From: Ceratobasidium sp. AG-K
Taxonomy: Eukaryota; Basidiomycota; Agaricomycetes; Cantharellales; Ceratobasidiaceae
Direction of reading: 5' to 3'
Length of the DNA: 64,000 bases
Assembly (NCBI GenBank): GCA_037039685.1
Contig: JAWNGF010000009.1
Span: 1,798,001-1,862,000 of the forward strand
The translations under genes were made by a program, and so were the position numbers. Shown here in pieces: positions 1 to 10,287 of this stretch (position 1 is the first letter of the stretch; the number at the start of each line of letters is the position of its first letter). The notes under the pieces are model-generated. The model ran no database searches and had not been told where the DNA came from. It saw only the letters and a list, made by a program, of their open reading frames with translations.

Positions 1-484
1 TTGCGGGCGACATTCCCCTGACTTGTACCATCAATATCGGTGCGTAACCTCATACCCCGACGGAAAGCGTACTTACATGACTTAGTTGGGGGCGGAGCGG
101 TCAACAACTTTGACCCAGATTCGACTGCTCTGAATCCCCAATGGCGCAAGGACGCACTCATCAGCTGGAACTTTGCCGGAATATGGCCTGAAGGTGCATC
201 TCCCGAGGTGATTGCAGCTGTCAAGGATCATGCGAACAAGTATACGCAGGCCCTGGGCGAGCTTGCAGGGTTGGATCACGCTGCGTACTGGAACGAAGCT
301 AATCCGTAAGCCTTGTGGATTATTGCTTGGAGCGTGTACTAATGGGGTTTGTGCCTCTAGGGCCGAGCCTCTATGGAAAAAGTCTTTCTTCGGGTCGCAT
401 TATGACCGCTTGCTTGAAATCAAGAAACAGGTGGATCCCAAGGGATTGTTTACGTGCAATCGTTGTGTCGGTGACGACTCGTGA
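1..484 (+). CDS. FAD-linked oxidase copy A, 3' end (BBE-type C-terminus)
   Basis: This is the last part of a flavin oxidoreductase of the VAO/BBE (berberine-bridge-enzyme-like) type; the 5' end lies outside the window. Exons are 1-39, 86-305 and 361-484. The introns at 40-85 and 306-360 have GT-AG ends, and the second has a TACTAAT branch-point-like sequence. The encoded end has VGGGAV, then [11 protein letters not shown], then FFGSHYDRLLEIKKQVDP and [10 protein letters not shown], which is the BBE C-terminal substrate/FAD-domain signature. Exon phases and sequence match copy B downstream almost residue for residue, so A and B are tandem duplicates. No stop or frameshift is visible in this part. 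The substrate cannot be told from the sequence; such enzymes are usually secreted and oxidise alcohols or sugars. Confidence 0.85.
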
Positions 485-1908
485 ACGAGTTGAAAGTTCT
501 GTGCACTGCTGAACGTTGAATGTACAATATATGTATCATTTTGTCTCAAGACTCCCCTCTAAAATATATTCATTGTCCGGATAACGATTGACTGAAGTTG
601 CTCGCGATCGATATGCCCGATACGAAGGTGGATCCATGGAAAGAATTTCGGGTCCGTTCGAGGGCGGAATAACGCATATAGCCAGTGCGGATTGTCGAAT
701 TATGTACAGCTTCTGGGTGACACTTATGCTTCATGAAATCGAGATCGTATGCGAGATACCGCAGCACTTGGGGGAATTGTTCATGCGTCAGATCGGCATG
801 ATGTTAGACTCAGGTCGTCTACGCTGGGCCTCGCTTCCAACCACCCCATTCTTTGAGCAACAAAACGGTTTAAGGAATGAATTATGTTTGCATATCTAAA
901 CCGCATATAGCCAAGGAGATCACGCTAGTACCACTGCCTTTGACTGGAACGGGTTTCATATTATGTCAGCCAACCTTTAGGTCATAAAGTGACCTTCTAA
1001 CCTCTCGACGGAGGTCAGATTGCTGGCATTTTCGTACGCTCGCTAGTTGAAGTTGCCCCTGTATGACAACGAGCCTTGCGTGCATCTTCTTGTGCTGGTA
1101 TTTGCGCTCCCCTCTGATTAATCCAACAAGGTAGCCTTCCTGCCTCATAAACTAACTCCTCTGCGAGTTCGAGCTGACATCCTATAAGATACTGACAGAA
1201 CTGCTAGATCAACTTGGTTCTAATCCTAGGCGATCAGATTGGTAGACTTTCCTAGCCGCAAAGCAACCGGGAAGGCCACATGATATTTCCAAGGACTTCA
1301 GTCCCAGGCTAGCAGTCTCCTCGATTGGGCATGGACCGTACTATGAACGGAAACTCTGGAGTGATTCAACATTAGCAAGAGATTATTACCGTCTTTAATG
1401 CGGCAGGGGAGTGATTTAGGTTACCGATGGGTATTGATTGACTAATCGCTGCGTAACCGCCCACCCACCTAGCACCCATTGTTGGTGCATGTAATCTGTA
1501 GAAAAATAGTGTAGCAGCCAACGGCGACTGGGTCGCAGTGCATATGTATGCCGTGTCTCGGACCGATGATTTGACTGGATTTGTACTTGAGTTTCGCTGG
1601 CCATGGCACTTCTGCGTTATACACACGTTCGCCGGCCATCGAAGCGCTGCCCTGGAGGTCGTTGGAAATTGTATGACGTCATAAATCATGGAGCTTTATC
1701 CAGGGCCGAAAAAGAAGCAGGAATGGGATGATAGCGTTCCCACGATGGTTACCTGCGGACTGCGACAAGGGGTTATATTGCTAGTTTTGCACCTCGAATG
1801 GATGCGAAGGCGATGCACTCGCCGCCTAACGCTCGGTATCTCCTGCTGCGTCGGTTAGCCACGAGGAATGAACGTGCAACCATGCGACGTCACCGTGGCT
1901 CAATCCAC
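485..1908. other. intergenic, no gene recognised
   Basis: Spacer between oxidase copies A and B. Only short, overlapping open frames without recognisable protein character are present on either strand, and I see no repeat or RNA gene. Confidence 0.5.
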
Positions 1909-1914
1909 TATAAG
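1909..1914 (+). promoter_or_regulatory. TATA-like box of oxidase copy B
   Basis: TATAAG lies 41 nt upstream of the ATG at 1955. The pseudogene copy C also has a TATA-like sequence about 40 nt before its ATG, which supports a shared core-promoter layout. Confidence 0.45.
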
Positions 1915-1954
1915 ACGATCCATTTGGTTGGGCAATCTGTACTCGTGCCTCGCC

Positions 1955-3973
1955 ATGGCTCGAATTCAAAAGCTGTTCGTCACTCTTCTCTACTCTTCTA
2001 GCTCTCTAGCTGCCAAACTCTGTACAGCTTCTGAGCCGTGCTGGCCGTCGTCCAAGACTTGGGTTGCCTTCAACTCATCCATCGGTGGACGCTTGGTCGC
2101 ACCCCGCCCTCCCGCCTGGCATTGTCACAATCCCAACTATGAGGAGGCTGCTTGTAACGAGGCCAAGGCAAACTGGCAGAGCTCGTTCTGGCGCTCGAAC
2201 CAGACCGGAGCGATGGAAAATCCGCTCTGGGATAGTCCCAATTGCGGTATCGACACTCCGCGGAATGTGACCTGCGATCAAGGATTTGTGCCAGTCTACT
2301 CTGTCGCTGCTATTGACGCGAATGATGTGAGCGCAGCTGTCAAGTTTGCTGGAGAGCACCGCTTGAAGCTGGTTGTTAAAAATACGGGCCATGATTAGTG
2401 AGCTGTGATGCATTTGCCGTTGATAATTTTTAACCTTGCTTCTCGTAGTCTCGGCCGTTCAAGTGGAGAGGGGTCATTTAGTATCTGGACCCACAAACTC
2501 CGGGGTATCAATTTTGAGGATTCGTTTGTCCCAACTGGATGCTCGAAAAAGTCGACCGGAACGCCCGCTGTTACTGTCGGAGCGGCTGAGCAATGGCGAG
2601 GTAGGGCTTGTTATTTGCATTCTTAATTGCGACTTACTCATTGTTTCCAGCGGTCTATCAGGCTGCCAACGAGCACAATGTTATTGTGGTTGGAGGGGCG
2701 GCGAATAGTGTCGGTGCTGCTGGAGGTTGGGTTCAAGGCGGTGGTCACAGCCCACTGGGCGTAATTCACGGGATGGGAGTAGATAGTGAGTACGAATGGT
2801 GGAAGTTCCTCTCAGGGTTAACTCGCCGCCTGCAGATGTGTTGCAGTTCAACATCGTCAAACCTGACGGGAAAGTCGTAGCTGCTAACGCGTGTCAGAAC
2901 AAAAATCTGTTCTGGGCACTCCGTGGAGGCGGAGGAGGCACGTGGGGAGTAAGTCAAACGAATACTTATACATGATCTTAGATTGTTGAATCTCGAATAG
3001 GTCACACTGGATGTCACTTACAAGACTCATCCGCCCATCATCAGCGTTGTCGCCCTGCTCGCTCAAGTGAATACGACTAGCATTGACCAGCTTAAAGAGG
3101 CAACCGCCGTCATGCTGAAGAACATTCCCAATATGACTAAACAAGGTATGATTCACGCCTGACCATCTTATTCTGGTACTTACGCATGTGCATAGGGGTG
3201 CGCGGCTACGGATTCTGGCTTCTTCCCATCAATTCTCTCGCTTTCGTGCTCATCCATCCCAATAGCACATCCGTCGAATTTACCAACAGTACACTTGGAC
3301 CCGTCTACGAGTGGGCTGCCCAGAACCCTGGCGTATCGGCTGGAGCATCAGGCACTGTCCACCCAACGTTCTTCAACTTTTTCTCGCAGTATATTACGGA
3401 CATCGGCATCGGTACTCCATCATGGTTAACTGGACGATTGATATCGAGCGACTCACTATTAAAGAATTCGACTGAGATTTCCAAACTTATCTCAGGTGAC
3501 ATTCCCCTCTTTACCACCATTAATATTGGTACGTAATCATCCCTCCGTCAGCCGACACAACTCATTTCATCCAGTCGGAGGTGGAGCGGTCAACGACTTT
3601 GACCCTGATTCGACTGGCCTAAGCCCTCAATGGCGCAAGGATGCGCTCGTCAGCTGGAACTTTGCCGCGTCTTGGCCAGAAGGTGCATCTCCCGAGGTGA
3701 TCGCGGCCGTCAAGGACCATGCGAATAACTATACGCAGACCTTGGGTGACCTCGCGGGGTTAGATCACGCCGCGTACTGGAATGAAGCCAATCCGTGAGT
3801 CTTGTGAATGATTGCCCAGACCCATGTCTGATAGAGTTTGTTCGACTAGCGCTGAGCCGCTATGGAAAAAGTCCTTTTTCGGGTCGCATTACGGCCGTCT
3901 CCTTAAGATCAAGAAACAGGTGGATCCAAAGGGGTTGTTTACATGCAACCGCTGCGTCGGCGATGAATCGTAA
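1955..3973 (+). CDS. FAD-linked oxidase copy B (VAO/BBE-like, secreted)
   Basis: Complete eight-exon gene. Exons are 1955-2397, 2449-2600, 2651-2785, 2836-2948, 3001-3145, 3196-3528, 3575-3794 and 3850-3973, giving 1665 nt or 554 aa. All seven introns (46-55 nt) are GT-AG and all phases close. Residues 1-20 form a signal peptide (hydrophobic [13 protein letters not shown]), so the product is probably secreted. The FAD-binding domain has [15 protein letters not shown] around residue 143, where His146 is the expected covalent-FAD histidine, and [13 protein letters not shown] at 223-235. The second flavinylation Cys of plant BBEs is not evident there, so attachment is probably to one residue. 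The C-terminal BBE segment ([18 protein letters not shown], then CNRCVG) occupies the last 40 residues. It resembles the fungal isoamyl-alcohol-oxidase-like group; the substrate is unknown. It is flanked by the tail of copy A and by pseudogene C, so it is the only whole member here. Confidence 0.88.
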
Positions 3974-4916
3974 GGAGAATGAGTTTGGTAAAATTTTGAA
4001 CCCTTAATGTATATACGTGCTGTTGTGTCTTGGCCCTCATCTAATTATATCTATGCCCCCCTGGGAGATCGACCAAGTGTGACTGGGATGTTTGAGAACG
4101 AGCGCACATGCTTCGAAACCAATGGCGGGTGGACACGACAGCCGAGCAGCGGCTGAACCCGCACTGTAATCTGACCAGGGCTACTGGGTGATTCTCAACC
4201 CTGTTCTGGGCTACGATGCTAACTTGGGATACTCCAACATCAAGCCTCGACGACTAGGGGAAGCTACTATGCGCTGATATCTCCCGGTATCGCCAACGGT
4301 AATTTACTGCATTCCCACTATGCGTGTAATTTCTTGATTTATGACCGCCACACTGCATCACTATAGCTTTTGCTAGTCAAACGGCTATCTGGCGGGTTTA
4401 TTGAGAATCGAATGGAATCGAATCGAATGAACACGTACTACTTACTGAATATGTACGATTGACTGGCTGTATGCTGACTGATTATTCTCGTGCTGACTGA
4501 GAGTACACGTATTCGTGTTACTAATTGTTCTATCACTCTCGTTCTATGTTCTACGTCCACATGTATATAAAGTCGACTGCGTATTCGCTATATACATCAC
4601 TCCTGTAGTTCACTTCCACTGCGTGGCTTAGCTAAGAAGCTCATTGAGTGCGAGACGTTCTCGGTAATATCTCAATAGGGTTCTCTTCAGATGGTAGCTT
4701 ACGAAGATCGGCCTTATGTCCTACGGAAAATCTTGATGATATTTGGTTACTAAGTGCTATTCGACATGGAGATAGCCATCTTCATGCCTAATAACTTGTG
4801 GTGGAATATAACTGACATCGCCTACGGAGGACTGGCGTTGTAATAGGGAGTAAACGCCGCCAGAAACTAGTCTTGGCGCTTGTTATGATAATGGTTAGCT
4901 GATCCAAACGCAGATA
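3974..4916. other. intergenic with GAATC/GAATG repeat and an orphan TATA box
   Basis: No gene is recognised. A short GAATC/GAATG-type simple repeat occurs near 4403-4431, and TATATAAAG at about 4563 looks like a core promoter with no gene behind it; it may belong to a decayed LTR. A similar TTATTGAGAATC-A/G-AATGGAAT string recurs near 40,525. Confidence 0.35.
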
Positions 4917-5126
4917 CACTGGGCGCCAAATTTATTGCACCACGTGATTAAAATCACATTTGCTCGTGTACTGCACGCAAACCGTAGCAAACTCGCCGAC
5001 AGAAAATGCGAATGTATTTAGAATGAATGTACAGTTCGAGCGCAAAAACAAGCTCGTGAATTCATAAGCTGAGTGGGGAGATCTGAGAACACGGGTTTCG
5101 AGGCTGGTGCAATAATTTTGGATCAC
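4917..5126 (+). repeat. left TIR of Tc1-like element
   Basis: 210-bp terminal inverted repeat beginning CACTGGGCGCC; identical to the reverse complement of 6295-6504. Confidence 0.95.
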
Positions 5127-5201
5127 GTGAGTCCTCGCATCGCGAACCAAGAGTCACCTCGCAAACTCACCCCAAGGAGCTGGTATGAAATCTGCCAAAA
5201 A

Positions 5202-6224
5202 TCAGTAGTGGGTATGCCCTCCCTTTGCCTTCTTCAGTTCAGCAACGCGATCTGGCATTGACTCATAAAGTCTAGTAATGAAGTCGATCGGGATCTTGTA
5301 CCACTCGTCCTCTAATGCCTTCCATAATTCTTCCCGGTTAGTTGGAAGGATCGGCCGGGGGTGAATTTGTTGGTCAAGGTAGGCCCAGACATGTTCAATT
5401 GGATTCATATCTGGACTGCTGGATGGCCAGGGAAGGACATGAATCTTGTGTTCAATTAACCACTTGGTTGTCCCTTGGGAGGTATGCTTTGGATCGTTGT
5501 CGTGCTGGAAGATTAGGTCCCGGGGCCGGAGCCCAAATGTAGGTAATGAGCCTATGTATGCATTCGATAGGGCTCCAATGTATTTAGCTGTGTTCATCGT
5601 GCCTTCAATACGATACAATTTACCAGGGCCAAGGCATGTAATGTACCCCCAGACCATAATACTTCCACCACCATACTTGACGGCCTGTCGAACATCAGAA
5701 ATCCTTGGGGGGGCACCTGGAACCTTCCAAACAATTTTGAGCCCATCGGAGTTAAAAATGACGAACTTGGACTCATCGGAAAATCCGACGTGAATCCAGT
5801 TGGACTTGTCCCATGCACAAAATACTCGGGCCCACTTCAGACGTTTGGCTCATGCTTTTTTTGTAAGGTGGGGGACCCGACGTCGCTTATACACCCTGAG
5901 CTTAAGCTCACGCAGGCGGCGGCAGACTGTATTAACGCTGACATGAGGGAAAAAGTGGCGCTGAAGGTCAGCAGCAGTTTTTGACAGCCCCCGAGCAAGC
6001 AGAAGTCCAGCCCAGTGTCGGTCTGAGAGAGAGATAAGCCGAGGGCGCCCAGCTCCACGCTTCCTTTTGTAATTATCGAGGCCCTGGAGGTACCTCTGCC
6101 AGATTCGGTTGACGGTCGAGTGGTGGATTCCACCAATTGCTTCAGCGGCTTCCCTGTCCTTCTTCCCTAGTTTTTTGTATGCTATAACCTGAGCACGTTT
6201 GGAGGGTGATTTAGTTTTAACCAT
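5202..6224 (-). pseudogene. Tc1-type DDE transposase, one nonsense codon
   Basis: One frame runs from ATG at 6224 to a stop at 5202-5204, 340 codons, the usual Tc1 length. The N-terminus has two helix-turn-helix regions (KRAQVIAYKKLGKKDREAA; HHSTVNRIWQRYL) and a GRPR linker. The catalytic triad is visible: FSDESKF (first Asp), FQHDNDPKHTS (second Asp) and PIEHVW (Glu), with 34 residues between the last two, so DD34E. The only defect I see is an in-frame TGA at 5850-5852 after HLTKKA, at a position where CGA (Arg) would read through. With identical TIRs this is a nearly fresh copy killed by a single base change. Confidence 0.9.
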
Positions 6225-6294
6225 TATGTTGAAAGAGCATGCAGAAGGTCTCCGAGGATGAGGGTAGGGTACGGTGTTTGTTGCTGATGCTTAT

Positions 6295-6504
6295 GTGATC
6301 CAAAATTATTGCACCAGCCTCGAAACCCGTGTTCTCAGATCTCCCCACTCAGCTTATGAATTCACGAGCTTGTTTTTGCGCTCGAACTGTACATTCATTC
6401 TAAATACATTCGCATTTTCTGTCGGCGAGTTTGCTACGGTTTGCGTGCAGTACACGAGCAAATGTGATTTTAATCACGTGGTGCAATAAATTTGGCGCCC
6501 AGTG
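6295..6504 (-). repeat. right TIR of Tc1-like element
   Basis: 210-bp partner of the left TIR, ending GGCGCCCAGTG just before a TA. Confidence 0.95.
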
Positions 6505-6754
6505 TACGCCAACTGTCCTCGTCGAACTCGGGCTTGACGCAATGCACCAAGACCCTTTTTTCACACTTTGGCTGGCACTAGCGTCCACGCTATACTTAAC
6601 GTGGCGCCACGCATGCCGTTATCCAAGTTGCGGTCGCTCCACGGGCCCCAAAACGAGGCCGGCGCAACACGGAGTTGGACATCAATGACGATTAAGAATG
6701 CTCCCCCGACCAGCTTTCGGTCTGCGCCGCTGCTCTTTCCTGCCGCGTGCGCTG

Positions 6755-6762
6755 TATATATA
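6755..6762 (+). promoter_or_regulatory. TATA-like box of oxidase copy C
   Basis: TATATAAC-type sequence about 40 nt before the ATG at 6798, at the same distance as in copy B. Confidence 0.45.
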
Positions 6763-7795
6763 ACTAATACCCCAAACCCTATCCGAATCAACTCACCATG
6801 ATTCGAACTCGGGTCTTTGTTACCTTTGCTACATTATTACCCGGCGTTCTATCCGCTAATCATTGTACGGCCACTCAGGAATGTTGGCCCTCGGCCGATA
6901 TTTGGTCGTCTTTCAATTCATTCATTGGCGGACGCCTCGTTGCCCCTCGACCCCCAGCATGGCCTTGTCATGACCCCAACTATGACGAGGCGGCTTGCAA
7001 TGAGGCCAAAGTGAATTGGGGAAATTCCTTCTGGCGCTCGAACCAGACAGGCGCCATGCAAAATCCCGTCTGGGATAGCCCTGGTTGTAGCTTGGGTACA
7101 TCTCGGAACGTGACGTGTGACCAAGGCTTGGTGCCGATTTACTCGGTCGTCGCGGAGAATGGGGATGATGTGAGCAAGGCGGTTCGGTTTGCAGGAAATC
7201 ATAAGTTGAGGGTAGTCGTAAAGAACACCGGCCATGACTTGCGAGTACTAATTTATTTGGGATCATGATACTTGCGTGCTGACACTTTACTACAAAAAGC
7301 CTTGGCCGGTCGAGCGGGGAAGATTCATTTAGTATTTGGACCCACAAACTTAAAGGGATTGATTTCAAGGATTCCTTTGTTCCTTCGGGATGTTTGAGTA
7401 ACACGTCTAGCAGCCCTGCTGTTACGATCGGAGCTGCAGAACAATGGATCGTTAAGCGTTTGGATAGCTTTGACATAGGAATCCGGCTAATCACTTGGGT
7501 AGATGTATGTAAAGCTGCTGATGAACGTCGGGTAATTGTTGTGGGAGGCGCTTCTAGGAGCGTAGGTGCCGCTGGGGGATGGGTGCAAGGAGGAGGCCAT
7601 AGCCCGCTCGGGGGGTTGCATGGGATGGGTGTAGATAGTAGGTTAACCGTGCTAGCCTGTAAATATGGTTGCTGATCGACTCCCAGACGTCTTGCAGTTC
7701 ACTATTGTCAAACCCAATGGGGAAATTACTAGGGCAAATGCTTGTCAGGATGAGGACTTATTTTGGGCACTTCGAGGAGGTCGAGGCGGCACGTG

Positions 7796-7804
7796 GGGGG
7801 TCCG
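7796..7804. repeat. target-site duplication, left copy
   Basis: GGGGGTCCG, repeated exactly at 10,279-10,287 on the far side of the inserted element. Removing the element and one copy restores the exon end and the start of the intron of oxidase C. Confidence 0.85.
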
Positions 7805-7934
7805 TTGCCTAGAACGTAAGCTCCTTCCAAATGCGGCGGCCTTATGTCATCAGCGGTTGGTCGGCCGCCACGGAGCTTAGTGGAATTGTGCTGGTGAGTA
7901 CAGGGGGGGTCGGGAACTCACCGTCACACTTGTA
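7805..7934 (+). repeat. left TIR of the DUF6589/RecQ element
   Basis: Starts TTGCCTAGAAC and contains GTGAGTACAGGGGGGGTCGG near its inner end. It pairs with 10,151-10,278 over about 130 bp with mismatches. AAGCTCC (from 7818) and GGAGCTT (from 7872) form a second, internal inverted repeat. Confidence 0.85.
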
Positions 7935-8140
7935 AATACGTATCGTCGCAATAGTAAATCTTTTTCCCCTTGTCGATTTACTTCGGTCCGCACTTGAGGA
8001 TAAATGAAAATGTCGAAGTACGTGGCCAGAAGGGGAGGCTAAATTCCCACAGGAAATTAAAGCCGACGCCTAACGCCGATAGCGATTGCCCCCATCAATC
8101 CCCCCGTTGCTCCTCAGCCCGCCACAAGACCACTAACTAT

Positions 8141-9145
8141 ATGCTAGGGCGAACTCGTTCTAAGACCTCTTCTCTTCGACGCGCGCAATCCGCTCCTCGA
8201 AATTCGCATTTCCGGGCGAGATCTTCGTCGCCGTCGCCCGAATCGCCACCTCCCGCGCTCTCTCCGGAAGAAACGGTCCGCGACAGCTGCGAGCGTGCAC
8301 TCGAGTTGCTGGAGACACTAGGGACGACGTTTGGAGACTGTTTGGTGGCAATCTGCTATGGGGACTCGGCCTTACGGGGTTCCAATCGGGCGATGCGAGC
8401 GCGAGCCAGCATCTACGAGACCGACAACCTTCGAGCTTTCCTCAACAACGCCTATCGACCGTTGCGACCTCCGAGCGGCCACGGAAAACGCCCAGTAGCG
8501 GGCTCAAAGACAATCCAGCGATTCGCTTCCGCAACCGTCCAGGAAACCTTCAAGAACGAGCTCAGCAAGTTTTCCGAGGGGTAAACTATTGACCAGAGCC
8601 AGTTAGCTAACACAGACTATATGGCGACGATTACATCGACATCCCTGCACGACCAGATCAAAATGACCTGCCCCGAGCTCTACGACATGCTGAGCGGACT
8701 GACGGGAAGCGCGATGGACGAGGATGACGAGGAGGAGGATGAAGACGAGGACGTGGATGAGGCACTAATTACTTATAAGAAACCAAAGAAAAAGCATCCG
8801 CATTTTGTATGTAGCAGGCACTTGAGCCAGTGCGATAGTTAATCGACAGTTAGAACATTGTTTTCCAAGTCACATCCATGGCATTTCGCTTAAATCGTCA
8901 GCGAAATGTTTTACAAAAGTATCTATCGGTCTATGTACAGGCCAAACACACCAACAAGGACATTGTCGACCTCCTTCAGCAGGCTGGAATCACGATGAGC
9001 TACTCGTGGATGCGCCGGACAATATCGAATCTTTCTGTTGACATTCGTAACCAGGCACGCCTCGCTGTACGAGAAAAACCCTATGGTGCTTCACACGATA
9101 ACATCCGGGTTACTTATCCCGTAGCGTCTCAGTGTGGCGACAACC
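8141..9145 (+). pseudogene. DUF6589-like protein, 5' half
   Basis: Three plus-strand blocks read as one truncated intron-containing gene. Block 1 (ATG 8141 to about 8580) is Ser/Pro/Arg-rich, then ERALELLETLGTTFGDCLVA, like the start of basidiomycete DUF6589 proteins. Block 2 (from about 8616) has CPELYDMLSGL, a run of acidic residues and a KKPKKKH basic patch. Block 3 (from 8878) has RQRNVLQKYLSVYVQAKHTN, a segment about Leu and Ser-Tyr-Ser contacts, and then SHDNIRVTYPV. Coding stops at a junction with the opposing helicase gene at about 9140-9155. I could not close the exon phases, so small frameshifts are possible. The family assignment is from memory of the family's look. The conserved Asp-Asn could be the first acid of a DDE-like active site; that is inference. 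Confidence 0.6.
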
Positions 9146-9149
9146 AATT

Positions 9150-9880
9150 GCCGATATTGATAGAAAAATGGTCGCGGTTGATGTGGAGTGAACGAATAAC
9201 ACCCTGTCGAAGTTTTGGGGTCAAAGTCGCCGTTGCAGCACACATAGGCGAATTTTTGGGATCCGGCATGAACACTCGCATGTCGCCAATTCGCTCATAC
9301 TCCTTGCGAAAGCCGGACGCGCCCCACGTCGAAATGCAGTGCGCCTCGTCGACAATCGTGGCGTGCTTCTTGTGAGCGAGCTCAGGCGATGTAATGACCA
9401 AACGCAACTTATTTGCATCTTTATAGGCTTCTGGAGATGATATAACAACCTTGTACTTTCCCGCTTTGATTTCCTTTGCACCCCAGTAAGTTTTTGCGAA
9501 TGTATGCGCTGTAAACGTACTGCGATCAATTCCGGTGTGCATGTCGAAGCATTCACGGCCACGGCAGGGAATCCGGCGTCGGTGTATACCCTGGCCATCT
9601 GGTTCTCTATCATGTTGAGCGGGGAAACGATCCAGGTAATGGCGTCCTCGCAGAGAACGTGAATAATGATGAAGGCAACCGACTTGCCCGACCCAGTACC
9701 CGCCACGCAGATAACGTCCTGACCCGCGTCGACGGCCAAGCCAAAGTCCACTTGGAAATGGCGTGGAACTATCCCCATACGCCGGTAAGTCTCGAGTCCA
9801 ACCCAATCCACACGAGTGAGAGGACGGTTTCGTGCGACCCTGTCGATCTCCTCGGGCGTCGAGCCGAAAACGAACTCCAT
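9150..9880 (-). pseudogene. RecQ-like DEAH helicase, N-terminal half
   Basis: Minus-strand gene starting at ATG 9880. Helicase motifs appear in order: a Gln-containing FQVDFGLAVDAGQD region, Walker A AGTGSGKS, motif Ia VSPLNMIENQMA, motif II VDEAHCISTWG (the DEAH-CIS-WGH-like form of RecQ enzymes), FRKEYERI, and motif III ATATLTP. A 47-nt intron with GTACGT donor and CAAAG acceptor joins the two frames used. The coding region is lost just after SINIGN, so the second RecA-like domain, the Zn-binding region and any C-terminus are missing and the protein cannot be a working helicase. Multi-copy RecQ-like genes are known near basidiomycete telomeres; here the copy sits inside a TIR element. Confidence 0.8.
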
Positions 9881-10150
9881 GGCGCGATTCGAGGGCTAAT
9901 TTTTTTTCTGTAGCCTTCCACCACCCCCAAGCCCCTCCCCACCAACTTTCAGATGACTAGCTCAAGATTTCGAGGAATGACACGGCGACGCAGGTGGGGA
10001 AAGAGACAGAGGTACGTATTTGAAATTACCGTTGTCCTAGGCTCACGCTCGACTCTCCCGCTCTAGATACAGGTCGAATTTCTTCGTTCTTTTTGCGCGA
10101 TACAGTGTATATAGTAGATTCAACTAGTTTTTATTATCACTCCGTATTCT

Positions 10151-10278
10151 AATTACAAGTGCGTTGGGCGGTTTCCGACCCCCCCTGTACTCACTAGGAC
10201 AAGTACACCAAGCTCCATGGAAGCGCCGAGCTGACGGATGGAGCCGGTCGTCCCAAAATGGAGCTTGGTTCCAGGCAA
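10151..10278 (-). repeat. right TIR of the DUF6589/RecQ element
   Basis: Reverse complement starts TTGCCTGGAACC and contains the same GTGAGTACAGGGGGGGTCGG string. ACCAAGCTCCAT (10,207-10,218) and ATGGAGCTTGGT (10,258-10,269) are a perfect 12-bp inverted repeat within the TIR. Confidence 0.85.
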
Positions 10279-10287
10279 GGGGGTCCG
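10279..10287. repeat. target-site duplication, right copy
   Basis: GGGGGTCCG, partner of 7796-7804. The next three bases (TTG) also match on both sides, so the duplication could be read as up to 12 bp. Confidence 0.85.

Larger units (their letters stand above)
4917..6504 (-). mobile_element. Tc1/mariner-like DNA transposon
   Basis: A 1,588-bp element bounded by TA dinucleotides (4915-4916 and 6505-6506), the target duplication of the Tc1/mariner superfamily. The terminal inverted repeats are 210 bp and I find them identical base for base, which argues for recent insertion. One transposase frame lies on the minus strand, broken by a single stop. The element sits between oxidase copies B and C without damaging either. 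Confidence 0.93.
7805..10278. mobile_element. TIR element with DUF6589-like and RecQ-like gene halves
   Basis: A 2,474-bp insertion in oxidase C. It has about 128-130-bp imperfect terminal inverted repeats starting TTGCCT and a 9-bp target duplication. Inside are two convergent truncated genes: the 5' half of a DUF6589-like gene (plus strand) and the 5' half of a RecQ-like helicase gene (minus strand). Their broken ends meet at about 9140-9155, so I infer a full-length parent element with both genes whole and convergent, and that this copy is an internal deletion. No known transposase family is recognised; the DUF6589-like protein is the best candidate by exclusion. TIR length and 9-bp TSD recall Mutator-like elements, but there is no MULE signature. 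Confidence 0.82.

Noticed and set aside
1207..1235. tRNA B-box-like GGTTCTAATCC
   Set aside because: No paired stems and no A box at the right distance.
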